From Gammaproteobacteria bacterium (lineage in GTDB: Bacteria; Pseudomonadota; Gammaproteobacteria; UBA6429): a stretch of DNA of 16,301 nucleotides. The notes below the pieces were generated by a model that was given only the letters and a program-made list of their open reading frames with translations, was not told where the DNA came from and searched no databases. A program made the position numbers and the translations under genes. The stretch covers positions 1 to 16,301 of the forward strand of contig DAOVYB010000015.1 of the NCBI GenBank assembly GCA_030635835.1, read 5' to 3'. Positions 1-8,507 of the stretch are shown piece after piece (the first letter of the stretch is position 1; every line of letters starts with the position of its first letter).

Positions 1-395
1 CGTGTATCCTGATTCTTATGTTGATCAAGATGGCGTTTATAAAAGGCATTTGGTGCATACAAAGCAAAATGAACTTCTAATTCAAATAAGCCAAGATAAA
101 AATGCTGGTTAATTGCATCTTGCAGTTGTTGGGTAATGCTTAAATAATTTTTTTGCGATTCATTTAGATTATTAGTATCAAACCAGCAGATTGTATCACT
201 ACGAATAGATTGCTCTATATGAAAGCCGTCCTTTCGTCCAATACCGGCCTGATTTAAAAAACCTTGTTGTCGAAACGATGACAATGTTTCATTTAATTGC
301 TGAATAAGTTCTGTTGAAAAAAAATTCTCTTGTACTGACCAGCCCTGCTGTTCCAGATCATTGAGAATATTTTCTATTTTATTATGCACTGACAA
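1..395 (-). CDS. 2-oxoglutarate/Fe(II)-dependent oxygenase, SM-20/prolyl-hydroxylase-like (partial, 3' end outside window)
   Basis: Reading the minus strand from 395 gives an open frame of 131 codons that runs off the window. Near its end it contains FYKRHLDQHKNQDTR. The His-x-Asp pair at about residues 122-124 (bases 32-24) fits the first two iron ligands of the 2OG-Fe(II) oxygenase fold. The preceding FALYAPNAFYKRH stretch resembles the SM-20/EGL-9-like bacterial family. The distal His and the Arg that binds 2-oxoglutarate would lie outside the window. Such enzymes hydroxylate proteins or small molecules, and the substrate here is unknown. There is no in-frame ATG anywhere in the fragment. 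An in-frame TAG upstream inside the end of tldD limits the start to TTG at 395 or GTG at 389. Neither has a clear Shine-Dalgarno sequence. It follows tldD by 8 bases, so it is probably translated from the same message. In many relatives yjgA and pmbA follow tldD instead. The family call is fairly secure; the start is not. Confidence 0.72.
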   Translation of the reverse strand, partial: MSVHNKIENILNDLEQQGWSVQENFFSTELIQQLNETLSSFRQQGFLNQAGIGRKDGFHIEQSIRSDTICWFDTNNLNESQKNYLSITQQLQDAINQHFYLGLFELEVHFALYAPNAFYKRHLDQHKNQDT

Positions 396-403
396 TAATT
401 TAT

Positions 404-1840
404 TTAAGCCGTGCCACCAACAGTTAAACTATCAATTTTTAAAGTAGGCTGACCTACACCAACCGGTACGCTTTGACCTTCTTTACCGCAGACACCAACA
501 CCGGTATCCAATTTTAGGTCATCACCTACCATGGAAACACGGGTTAAAACATCAGGACCATTACCAATTAATGTTGCACCTTTTATCGGCCGAGTCACTT
601 TTCCTTTTTCAATTAAATAAGCTTCACTGGCAGAGAAGACAAATTTTCCAGAAGTAATATCAACCTGACCACCACCGAAATTAACAGCGTAGATTCCTTT
701 ATCAACCGATTCAATAATCTCTTGTGGATTATGTTCACCCGCTAACATATAAGTATTTGTCATACGCGGCATGGGTAAGTGCGCATAAGATTCACGGCGA
801 CCATTACCGGTAGATTCTGAACCCATTAATTCAGCATTCATTTTATCCTGCATATACCCTTTTAAAATGCCTTTTTCGATTAGCATGGTTTGTTGTGTTT
901 TTGTGCCTTCATCATCCATATTCAGGGAACCACGACGTGCATCTAAAGTGCCATCATCGACTATGGTACATAGTGGTGAGGCGACACGTTCACCGATGCG
1001 ACCACTGAAAGCTGAACTGCCTTTACGGTTAAAGTCACCTTCAAGTCCATGTCCTATTGCTTCATGCAGTAATACACCTGGCCAACCTGCCCCAAGTACC
1101 ACGGGCATCGTACCTGCAGGTGCTTCAATCGCGTTTAAATTAACCAGAGCCTGACGAACAGCTTCGCGCGCAAAACCTAAAGCACGATCTTCTTCGAGAA
1201 AATATTCATAACCAACTCGACCACCACCACCTGAACTGGCCTGTTCGCGCTTATCGCCATCTTCAGCAATCACGGTCACATTCATACGAACTAACGGGCG
1301 AACATCTGCGTTTAATGTTCCATCACTTGAAGCAACTAAAACCACTTCATGTACACCAACAAGACTGGCTATCACTTGCTTTATGCGTGGATCTTGTTTT
1401 CGTGCTTCTGCATCTACCTGTTTTAATAAGTCGATTTTTTCATCCGTTGTCAAAGAGCTTAAAGGATCAAGCGGCAAGTATAATTGGTGTGATGAATGAT
1501 TTTTCCATGCCTGCACCTGGTTTTGTTGTCCTGCGCGGGCAATTGTTTTTGCTGCATTTGCAGCCTGAGTTAACGCGGGTAAAATTATTTCATCAGAATA
1601 AGAAAAACCGGTTTTCTCACCACTAATTGCCCGAACCCCAACACCCTGTTCAATATTGTAGCTACCTTCTTTTACAATACTGTCTTCTAATACCCAGGAT
1701 TCATGACGTGATGTTTCGAAATAAAGATCAGCACGATTAATACTATGTCCCATCATTTGATCCAAAACATTTTGTAGATCATTTACATCAAGCCCGGTAG
1801 GTGATAACAAAATTTCATTTGCAGTATCAAGATAACTCAT
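404..1840 (-). CDS. tldD: metalloprotease TldD
   Basis: This 478-residue protein is close to the E. coli length of 481. TldD pairs with PmbA (TldE) to form a cytoplasmic zinc protease known for processing microcin B17 and degrading the CcdA antitoxin. The sequence shows the HExxxH zinc motif as HEAIGH at residues 259-264, inside the conserved [13 protein letters not shown] stretch. A conserved Cys at residue 451 ([11 protein letters not shown]) fits the third zinc ligand. The start at 1840 ([12 protein letters not shown]) matches the family. A longer in-frame extension up to 1954 would overlap the end of the amidase gene and looks unlike any TldD N-terminus. Only one base separates it from the upstream amidase stop codon, so translation is probably coupled. 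Its partner pmbA is not in this window. Confidence 0.96.
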   Translation of the reverse strand: MSYLDTANEILLSPTGLDVNDLQNVLDQMMGHSINRADLYFETSRHESWVLEDSIVKEGSYNIEQGVGVRAISGEKTGFSYSDEIILPALTQAANAAKTIARAGQQNQVQAWKNHSSHQLYLPLDPLSSLTTDEKIDLLKQVDAEARKQDPRIKQVIASLVGVHEVVLVASSDGTLNADVRPLVRMNVTVIAEDGDKREQASSGGGGRVGYEYFLEEDRALGFAREAVRQALVNLNAIEAPAGTMPVVLGAGWPGVLLHEAIGHGLEGDFNRKGSSAFSGRIGERVASPLCTIVDDGTLDARRGSLNMDDEGTKTQQTMLIEKGILKGYMQDKMNAELMGSESTGNGRRESYAHLPMPRMTNTYMLAGEHNPQEIIESVDKGIYAVNFGGGQVDITSGKFVFSASEAYLIEKGKVTRPIKGATLIGNGPDVLTRVSMVGDDLKLDTGVGVCGKEGQSVPVGVGQPTLKIDSLTVGGTA

Positions 1841-1841
1841 A

Positions 1842-2690
1842 TTAATTTTTACTCTTTTGCTCTTCATCAGATAAAGGGCAGGAAATTTTTCGATGTTCCA
1901 GAACAGGAAAGTTTTGACGCACTTTGTGGATATTATCAATATCAACATCAGCAATTACGTAACCAGAACCCTGTGGTAAACGATCTAATATTGCGCCCCA
2001 CGGATCAATAATCATGCTATTGCCATGTGTTTCACGACCGTTGACATGGTATCCACCCTGAGCGGATGCAACGACATAACAAAGGTTTTCGATTGCTCTG
2101 GCACGCAACAATACTTCCCAATGTGCATTTCCGGTTATGGCAGTAAAAGCAGAAGGCAGAACCAGTATTTCTGCGCCTTGTAAAACTAATTGACGAAATA
2201 ACTCAGGGAATCGTAAATCATAACAAATTGCTAAACCTAATTTCCCAAATGGTGTATCAATTACGATAACCTGGTTACCCCCCTCAATGGTTTCTGACTC
2301 TTTGTAAGTTTCACTGGTGATTTCAAGATGCACATCAAATAAATGAATTTTGTTATAACGACTCACTTGTTCACCATTTTCATTGTAAACAAGGCAAGCG
2401 GCATAAACTTTATTTTCATCATTCGATTTAAGCGGGATAGTACCGGAAACCAGCCAGACATTATTTTTTTTCGCTTGCTCAGAAAGAAAGTCCTGAATCG
2501 GACCTTGCCCCTCTTCTTCAGCGATTTGAACCTGATCACTATCCTGAAAACCCATAATGGCAAAATTTTCAGGTAACACAATCAGTTTAGCGCCAGCTTG
2601 TGCGGCACTAACTATTTGCCGGCTAACTTCAATTAAATTAGCACTAACATTGGTACCAGATGCCATCTGGATTGCAGCTATTTTTGTCAT
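1842..2690 (-). CDS. carbon-nitrogen hydrolase, Nit1-type (probable deaminated glutathione amidase)
   Basis: This 282-residue nitrilase-superfamily enzyme has the complete Glu-Lys-Cys catalytic triad: E41 in VLPENF, K114 in YNKIHLFD and C156 in [10 protein letters not shown]. The YNKIHLFDV and CYDLRFPEL motifs are those of the Nit1/NIT1 branch. Members of that branch hydrolyse deaminated glutathione, an aberrant transamination product, and so act in metabolite repair. That substrate is inferred from the family and not shown here. The protein should be cytoplasmic, as no signal peptide is visible. A nitrilase gene between yhdP and tldD is a conserved arrangement in Pseudomonas and relatives, which supports orthology with that positional homologue. 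It starts 16 bases after the small secreted-protein gene and ends one base before tldD. No strong ribosome binding site is visible. Confidence 0.92.
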   Translation of the reverse strand: MTKIAAIQMASGTNVSANLIEVSRQIVSAAQAGAKLIVLPENFAIMGFQDSDQVQIAEEEGQGPIQDFLSEQAKKNNVWLVSGTIPLKSNDENKVYAACLVYNENGEQVSRYNKIHLFDVHLEITSETYKESETIEGGNQVIVIDTPFGKLGLAICYDLRFPELFRQLVLQGAEILVLPSAFTAITGNAHWEVLLRARAIENLCYVVASAQGGYHVNGRETHGNSMIIDPWGAILDRLPQGSGYVIADVDIDNIHKVRQNFPVLEHRKISCPLSDEEQKSKN

Positions 2691-2706
2691 AAGAATAAAA
2701 TTTCAG

Positions 2707-3039
2707 TTAATTAACGGATACTTCAAGTTCAATGATAGTCGATATTGCACTGCCCGGTATTAATTCGATGCGGCGGGATGAAAGACCCAAAGCAACTAAC
2801 CAGCTTCTGAGTTCATTTGCCCACAGCGTTCCTTCATCACCACCAGGATATTTAATTTTCAGCGAGCGACTTAAATCATTTTCTAATTTTCGCATACTCT
2901 TATTAAGAGCAGGCATGGCTAATAATGTAGTTGCTTGTTTTGGGACAGACCATTCATTAGCATGTAATAACTCAATATCAGCAGCAAAAGTAGCCGACAT
3001 AAAAATAAGTACAACGAAAAAGGTGATAAATCTATTCAT
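2707..3039 (-). CDS. small secreted protein of unknown function
   Basis: This is a predicted protein of 110 residues if the ATG at 3039 is used. An in-frame ATG at 3051 would add MLWL. The N-terminus MNRFITFFVVLIFMSATFA has a short basic region, a hydrophobic core and a plausible signal peptidase site after TFA, so a periplasmic or secreted location is likely. The mature part is about 90 residues and ends in a compact region with YPGGDEGTLWANELRSW, then ALGLSSRRIEL and a beta-like tail. I do not recognise the family. It lies between yhdP and the nitrilase gene, which I recall as adjacent in Pseudomonas. The spacing (62 bases after yhdP, 16 before the nitrilase gene) makes it part of the same transcription unit. 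The signal peptide and operon position support a real gene. A role in the cell envelope is only a guess from its location and from YhdP upstream. Confidence 0.75.
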   Translation of the reverse strand: MNRFITFFVVLIFMSATFAADIELLHANEWSVPKQATTLLAMPALNKSMRKLENDLSRSLKIKYPGGDEGTLWANELRSWLVALGLSSRRIELIPGSAISTIIELEVSVN

Positions 3040-3101
3040 AAGCCACAGCATATCATAAAACTATTTTACACAAGAGTGCTTAAACAGTTCAAAAACCATA
3101 A

Positions 3102-6100
3102 TCATTCCTCTTCAACCCTTTCAATTACAGGTTTTTCCCAGCTACCGCTGATCTCATAAATTCGTGTTGAGACTTTATTAAGTTTTTCACCGGTAAGTTT
3201 ATCAAATAGCCAAACTCCGATACCAGCGGGTAAATTGACTAATATTGCAGCCGCACCGGCTAAGCCTCCGCCTACTTCAGGAACAACCTCAACAGTATTT
3301 TCATAATCGCGATCAGCGATTCCGGTTCGTCCGCTCACAGTTATATCTGCAACAGCACTCGTAATTTCAAAGTCATCGGTATATGCATCACCGTTTTCTA
3401 AAATTATTTCACCATTCGCCCTGTCAAAATTAAACCCGGATTTAAATGTATCTTTAAAATCTCCGAGTAGTTTTCGAGGTAAAGCCGACAAGCTAAATAA
3501 TCCTAATAAACGGCCAGCACCTGCATCCACTTCCTTTATATTGCCATTTTTAATTTTAAGCTGAATTTTTCCATTAAGTTTATTTAAAGCAAATTGTGTT
3601 GGCGCGCCCTTCCAGTGAATTGTTGCCATGGCGTTCGTTACACCTTGTTCGATCACTGCGGCAAAACCAAGATCTGTCAGCATTCCTCCAAAATTATTAC
3701 TGCTCAATGTTATCTTCATATTGGTTTTATAATCACCCTTACTATAGCGCCAGGAACCATTTGAAAATAACTTCATATTTTTTGCAGAAAGAATCAATTC
3801 ATCAATATGAAGTCCATAACGTCTTTTAGAAGATTTCAAATCTAATCGCCCAATAAATGTTTTATCAACATATAATTTTTTAATTATGCCTTCAAATGCG
3901 GGGAAACGTTTTGGATCTAAACTCACAGAATTTTTATCATCATCTTTTTCATTTAATAAAATTTTTAATTTTTCTAAATTAAAAACGATAGGATTAATAA
4001 AAAAAGATTGTTTATTTTTACCTTTATCCAGGCCAAGTGCTTTAATCCATTTCCATGGTGTCACCTGTTTAATTTTTCCATCAAGGTACAAAATCTTTCT
4101 TTTTGGTAACCTGGCTTTTTTAGCCGTCGTTGAAACAGCACCTTTATTCAGGAAGGTGGTATTACCAGAGTGATCAATTTCTAAAATTGCAGAACCTTTA
4201 TTGATAAAATTAACACCCAATCGGGTTTTGTTATTACCTGTAAACAAAACATTAAAATTAGATTTATAGCGTGCATTTTTTCTTTTGTAAAAAAAATCTG
4301 GTAAATTACTTTTTACGCCATACAAATCACTATTTAAATTTAATGTTGGGTAGCGTTTTTTCAAACTCTTTTCAGGAAAATTCATACTGGCGGTATATGA
4401 AGTTTTACCGGAGATTTTATCTGCACCAGGTAATTCAAATCTTTTCAGTAGAATATCAGGTTCAAATTTCCCATCAATCAGGACTTTTACACTGTTAGTT
4501 TTTGCTGAAGATTCAAGTGATAAAAGGGCTTTTTCACCTAAAATATTAGCGGATAAATTCTCACTCGACAGGCCTTTTTCAGTAAAGACTACCGTTCCAT
4601 CCCCGTGGGTAATATCAATTTTATCATCAAGCATAAATAAAGAAGCATCATGTAATTTTGCTTCTCCGGAATATGTTAATGGTTTCTTCTTAGCTAAAGC
4701 ATCATTTAAAGGAATATTTATCTTTATTGTTGTATCAATAGTTCCCTGCAGACGCATTGAGTTAATTGTTTTCTTTGCATCAGGTAAAATTGGGCTATTA
4801 ACCAGGTAGTTTACTGTATTTTGAGTAGAACCACTCATTGCCATATTTAACTGTAACTCAGCATTGGAAAAAGAAGGGATCACCGCGTAAGATTCATGTA
4901 TTAAGTTATTTTCTACTTCACCGGATATAAGATGAAGTTTCATTCCTAACCCGGTAAATACACCCTGCATCTTTGCATTCTCAATTCTTGGCCAGCCGTC
5001 TTTATAATGCATCATAAAGCCGGACGTGTTTACCGCAACAGAAAATACACCTTCATCCTTTTTAAACGGGAACTCGTTTAAATTTCCATTAAAAACAACC
5101 GTGCCATTATCAATTTTGCCTTTTAATAATGCATGGTCAAGCCAGTTAACTAATGATTTATCCATAATACTGACTGGCAAATAATGTGATATTTTTGATA
5201 CATCTCCGTCTGACACATACATTTGCAGATCAAGGTGTGGCGAGGCATCACTTTTAGGCATCCAGAGTTTTGCCGATGAACTCGTATTTGCTTCATTATT
5301 TTGTGTTGTTAAATTCTTAATATCAAAAAGCATTCCTTGCGCCGTATTTGAAAAGTCGATATCGGCGCTAAGATTAGTTAGCTTGAAGTCATCACGAAAT
5401 AAATCAGGAAATCCAATTAAAGCGTTTTTTGAATGAATTTTAATAGCGCCTTCCTGATGTTCATATACTACACTACCAGATAAGGACTCGAGTTTAGGAA
5501 TGTTTTTTAATGAATTAATGCTAAAGTCACTAAAATCAGTATCAAGTTTAAGAACTTCATTATCTTGCCATACCGCATATAAGTTATGTATATCTCCATG
5601 AACACTCAGATGCTTAACCCAATCTTCATTTTTCTTATTAAGTAAATGGTTATCGGTGACGATTTTTGACAGTATGCCCAGCTTTAACTGGTTAGCTTTA
5701 ATGTATACTTTTTCAATTTTTTTATTGTTATTGAAAGCAAGAGAGAATTTCGATTCGCTTAATATTTCATTTTTATTTACATAATGGAATTTATCAACAC
5801 TGATATTCCACATATCCTCTTCATCAAGGTAAGAATCAAATAAGCCGGAAACATATTTTAACGACACAACTTCCTTTTCATCAATATGATATGAAAAATC
5901 GTATAAATTAACATCGCCACTTAGCTGTTTTATATTTTCTTCTTTCCAGTCAAGCCATAACTTTATATCTGCAACCCCATTTGTTAATTCAAAATTAGGG
6001 TGTTTAATATATTTTTGAAGGGGAATAATATTAAAACGTTTACTCTCAACAAATGTTTTTATATTCCAAGTCGCAGGGGAATCAAGTTTACCTACCAAAT

Positions 6101-6764
6101 CAAAAGCGATTTTAATTTCATCACCTAAAACATTAGGTAATTTACCTGACAATAATAATTGATGACGCTGATGTGAGTTTTTTAATAAAAAATTCACATC
6201 ATTAAAAAACCATGTCAGCCCGGCATTCTGGTCATCCTTCCAGGTAATGGTACTTTCTTCCAGCGCTATTTCACTTCGTTGTAATAACCAGTTATTTAAT
6301 AATGAATCAGATTCATTATCTTCTGCTTTACTCAAACTTTCTAAATCCACACCTTTAACTTTTATATTGCCTTCTACTGTACGGGTAGCATGAAGATTCA
6401 TACCTCGTATTGTTATTTGTGCAGGTGTTATTTTTTGTTGCCAGACAAGATCCTTAATTAAAAGTCCGACTTCAATATGTGAAAGAGAAAATAAAGATTT
6501 ATTTGTTTGCTTAGAAATTAGCTGTACATCATGAAACACCAGAGTGGGGACTAATCCACTAAGTTTCGCATCCATGCTACCAATTTTAACTGGTTGCTCT
6601 AACAAACTAGAGGCAAGTTGTTCAACTTCACTTTGATATAAATTTGCTGTTGTTAATATAAACCGCAGACCAGAAACAGCTAATGCAATAACGATAACAA
6701 TAATAGCAATACTGTAGCCAACTACAGATTTAAATTTATGAAATAATGGGTGAGTTTTTGCCAT
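3102..6764 (-). CDS. yhdP: AsmA-like envelope lipid transport protein YhdP
   Basis: This 1220-residue protein compares with 1266 in E. coli YhdP. It has a single N-terminal membrane anchor at about residues 14-36 (GYSIAIIVIVIALAVSGLRF). A long periplasmic beta-rich region of AsmA-like repeats follows. The conserved C-terminal signature of the family sits in the last 180 residues and includes GAGRLLGLFSLSALPRKLL, then a FKSGFNFDRANGEIILENG stretch and a VEVVPEVGG segment. In E. coli, YhdP, TamB and YdbH are AsmA-like proteins thought to bridge the inner and outer membranes and move phospholipids to the outer membrane. The gene is visibly more AT-rich than its neighbours, which is common for long fast-evolving AsmA-like genes and need not mean transfer. 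It follows rng after a 251-base repeat-filled spacer, so it may have its own promoter, but I could not identify one. No strong ribosome binding site is visible upstream of 6764. Confidence 0.95.
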   Translation of the reverse strand: MAKTHPLFHKFKSVVGYSIAIIVIVIALAVSGLRFILTTANLYQSEVEQLASSLLEQPVKIGSMDAKLSGLVPTLVFHDVQLISKQTNKSLFSLSHIEVGLLIKDLVWQQKITPAQITIRGMNLHATRTVEGNIKVKGVDLESLSKAEDNESDSLLNNWLLQRSEIALEESTITWKDDQNAGLTWFFNDVNFLLKNSHQRHQLLLSGKLPNVLGDEIKIAFDLVGKLDSPATWNIKTFVESKRFNIIPLQKYIKHPNFELTNGVADIKLWLDWKEENIKQLSGDVNLYDFSYHIDEKEVVSLKYVSGLFDSYLDEEDMWNISVDKFHYVNKNEILSESKFSLAFNNNKKIEKVYIKANQLKLGILSKIVTDNHLLNKKNEDWVKHLSVHGDIHNLYAVWQDNEVLKLDTDFSDFSINSLKNIPKLESLSGSVVYEHQEGAIKIHSKNALIGFPDLFRDDFKLTNLSADIDFSNTAQGMLFDIKNLTTQNNEANTSSSAKLWMPKSDASPHLDLQMYVSDGDVSKISHYLPVSIMDKSLVNWLDHALLKGKIDNGTVVFNGNLNEFPFKKDEGVFSVAVNTSGFMMHYKDGWPRIENAKMQGVFTGLGMKLHLISGEVENNLIHESYAVIPSFSNAELQLNMAMSGSTQNTVNYLVNSPILPDAKKTINSMRLQGTIDTTIKINIPLNDALAKKKPLTYSGEAKLHDASLFMLDDKIDITHGDGTVVFTEKGLSSENLSANILGEKALLSLESSAKTNSVKVLIDGKFEPDILLKRFELPGADKISGKTSYTASMNFPEKSLKKRYPTLNLNSDLYGVKSNLPDFFYKRKNARYKSNFNVLFTGNNKTRLGVNFINKGSAILEIDHSGNTTFLNKGAVSTTAKKARLPKRKILYLDGKIKQVTPWKWIKALGLDKGKNKQSFFINPIVFNLEKLKILLNEKDDDKNSVSLDPKRFPAFEGIIKKLYVDKTFIGRLDLKSSKRRYGLHIDELILSAKNMKLFSNGSWRYSKGDYKTNMKITLSSNNFGGMLTDLGFAAVIEQGVTNAMATIHWKGAPTQFALNKLNGKIQLKIKNGNIKEVDAGAGRLLGLFSLSALPRKLLGDFKDTFKSGFNFDRANGEIILENGDAYTDDFEITSAVADITVSGRTGIADRDYENTVEVVPEVGGGLAGAAAILVNLPAGIGVWLFDKLTGEKLNKVSTRIYEISGSWEKPVIERVEEE

Positions 6765-6863
6765 CAGAATTTACTAAATGATATTAATCATCACATTGAG
6801 GACTTTGCACGGATAGCGAGAAGCCAGAGAACAAGGCAAAGCTTCCGCTCCTGCTCACGCCCC

Positions 6864-6885
6864 TTACCCACGTCCATGTGGGTAA
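6864..6885. repeat. 8-bp stem hairpin with GTCCAT loop
   Basis: TTACCCAC (6864-6871) and GTGGGTAA (6878-6885) are perfectly complementary around the six-base loop GTCCAT. The same loop sits inside shorter stems in the two other repeat-filled spacers (9375-9386 and 12297-12310). It is not followed by a T-run on either strand, so it is not a standard intrinsic terminator. Confidence 0.7.
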
Positions 6886-6903
6886 AACCGATGAAAAAGC
6901 GGA

Positions 6904-6920
6904 ATGTACAATAAGTACAT
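6904..6920. repeat. 6-bp stem hairpin in the rng-yhdP spacer
   Basis: ATGTAC (6904-6909) and GTACAT (6915-6920) form a perfect stem around the five-base loop AATAA. It lies just inside the miniature element and forms one of its secondary structures. No terminator-like T-run follows it. Confidence 0.5.
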
Positions 6921-7015
6921 GAGCATTTTGAAGAGGTTTTCGTAGTGCCCCACAGGTAACTATATTGTAGAGGGTAAACGCAGTTATCTGGCTTCGTAGC
7001 ATTCGTGCAATGACC

Positions 7016-8482
7016 TCACATTAATACGACATCAAAATGTTCCTGGTTATACTCCGTCTCAACCTGAAAACGAATTGGTTTACCAATAAACTCTTCAAGT
7101 TCAGCGATACTGGTTGATTCTTCATCTAACATAAGATCGATAACCGGATGAGCAGCCAGCACAAGAAATTCCTGCGCTTCAAACTGACGTGCTTCGCGGA
7201 TAATTTCACGAAAAATTTCATAACAAATTGTTTCAGGTGTTCTCAACGATGCCCTGCCTTTACAACACGGACAAGGTTCACACAAAATATGTTCAAGACT
7301 TTCGCGTGTACGCTTGCGTGTCATTTCAACAAGCCCTAATGAAGAAACATCACAGACATTCGTTTTCGCATGATCTTTATCAAGAGATTTTTCTAATGCA
7401 CGTAATACTTGTCGTTTGTGTTCGGCATCTGACATATCAATAAAATCAATAATTATAATGCCACCTAAATTACGTAAGCGTAGTTGCCGTACAATTGCCT
7501 GAGCAGATTCAAGATTAGTTTTAAAAATAGTTTCTTCTAAATTTCGATGTCCAACAAATGCTCCGGTGTTAACATCAATCGTTGTCATAGCTTCAGTTTG
7601 ATCAATAATCAAATAACCTCCCGATTTAAGTGGTACCTTGCGCTCTAATGCTTTTTGTATTTCATCTTCAACACCATAAAGATCAAAAACAGGGCGTTCA
7701 CCGGGATAATGTTCAATTCGATTTTCTAATTCCGGAATAAACTTACCGGCAAACTTTTGCACCCGTTCATATGTTGAGCGTGAATCAATCCTTACTTTTT
7801 CAATATCGATACCACTTAGATCACGCATGGTTCGCATCACTAAATTCATGTCTTCATGAATTAAGCTTCCGGCTTTTGAGCTGCGACTATTTTCAAGAAT
7901 AGTCATCCAGATTTTTTGCAAAAATTGCATGTCTTTATAAATGGCTTCTTTGCTTATGCCTTCTGCGACTGTCCTTGCAATATAACCACCTTGTTCAAAT
8001 TCATCTGAAAATTCAGCAATCGTATCCTTTAACCTTTGACGCTCAGATTCATCTTCAATGCGTTGTGAGATGCCAATATGTGAAATACCCGGCATATAAA
8101 CAAGATAACGGGATGGAAAAGAAATTTGTGTCGTTAAACGCGCACCTTTCGTACCCATAGGATCTTTAACCACCTGCACCAGTAGTTCCTGCCCCTCACG
8201 TAACAGTTCCATAATAATGTCAGAGGGTGCACCACCATCACCATTTTTGCCATTTGGCTGGGCGATATCCGAAACGTGTAAAAATGCGGTACGTTCCAGC
8301 CCAACTTCTAAAAAAGCCGCCTGCATACCGGGTAGGACACGGCAAACCTTACCTTTATATATATTCCCCACCAGACCACGTTTACGCTCACGTTCAATGT
8401 GCACTTCCTGCAACATGCCATTTTCAACATAGGCTACGCGCGTTTCCTGCGGGGTTACATTTATTAGTAATTCTTCGCTCAT
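7016..8482 (-). CDS. rng: ribonuclease G
   Basis: This 488-residue protein is almost the same length as E. coli RNase G (489). RNase G is a cytoplasmic endonuclease that matures the 5' end of 16S rRNA and cuts some mRNAs. The N-terminal S1-like RNA-binding region covers roughly residues 35-125. The catalytic aspartates fall at D303 (TIDVNTGAFVG) and D346 (IIIIDFIDM), the same numbers as the magnesium-binding pair of RNase E. The zinc-link CPxC motif is at C404-C407 within CEPCPCCKGR. It lacks the long C-terminal scaffold of RNase E, which supports RNase G. The C-terminus HFDVVLM is like the family ending, so the protein is complete although its stop codon lies inside the arm of the neighbouring repeat. 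It starts 25 bases after maf with a good ribosome binding site. Confidence 0.97.
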   Translation of the reverse strand: MSEELLINVTPQETRVAYVENGMLQEVHIERERKRGLVGNIYKGKVCRVLPGMQAAFLEVGLERTAFLHVSDIAQPNGKNGDGGAPSDIIMELLREGQELLVQVVKDPMGTKGARLTTQISFPSRYLVYMPGISHIGISQRIEDESERQRLKDTIAEFSDEFEQGGYIARTVAEGISKEAIYKDMQFLQKIWMTILENSRSSKAGSLIHEDMNLVMRTMRDLSGIDIEKVRIDSRSTYERVQKFAGKFIPELENRIEHYPGERPVFDLYGVEDEIQKALERKVPLKSGGYLIIDQTEAMTTIDVNTGAFVGHRNLEETIFKTNLESAQAIVRQLRLRNLGGIIIIDFIDMSDAEHKRQVLRALEKSLDKDHAKTNVCDVSSLGLVEMTRKRTRESLEHILCEPCPCCKGRASLRTPETICYEIFREIIREARQFEAQEFLVLAAHPVIDLMLDEESTSIAELEEFIGKPIRFQVETEYNQEHFDVVLM

Positions 8483-8487
8483 AACTG

Positions 8488-8493
8488 TCCTTT
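8488..8493 (-). promoter_or_regulatory. ribosome binding site of rng
   Basis: AAAGGA on the minus strand sits five bases before the ATG of rng. It is the clearest Shine-Dalgarno sequence in the window and fixes the rng start at 8482. Confidence 0.75.
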
Positions 8494-8507
8494 AATTAAT
8501 CCTAAGC

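Larger units (their letters stand above)
6796..7019. repeat. miniature element with long imperfect terminal inverted repeats, between rng and yhdP
   Basis: The 37 bases at 6796-6832 align with the reverse complement of 6983-7019 at 27 of 37 positions. The alignment includes a perfect 9-base pair of arms (GAAGCCAGA at 6820-6828 and its complement at 6987-6995) and a perfect 6-base pair (TTGCAC at 6805-6810, GTGCAA at 7005-7010). Inside are further inverted repeats: TTCCGCT at 6843-6849 with AGCGGAA at 6898-6904, which encloses the hairpin at 6864-6885, and another hairpin at 6904-6920. There is no transposase gene. The architecture fits a non-autonomous miniature element or a large REP/BIME-like unit. 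Its right arm overlaps the rng stop codon. Confidence 0.7.

Noticed and set aside
1841..1954. A longer tldD start adding 38 residues
   Set aside because: It would overlap the end of the nitrilase gene, whose frame is well supported. Family members start at the MSYLDTAN position, one base after that gene.
3102..6764. yhdP as a horizontally acquired gene because of its AT-rich composition
   Set aside because: It sits in its conserved place between rng and the nitrilase-tldD genes. AsmA-like genes often differ in composition from neighbours because of their Lys/Asn/Ile-rich beta repeats.
6784..7002. A 72-codon open frame on the minus strand between rng and yhdP
   Set aside because: It lies almost entirely inside the miniature element, has no recognisable domain or ribosome binding site, and its translation follows the hairpin sequence. 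It is best read as non-coding repeat.
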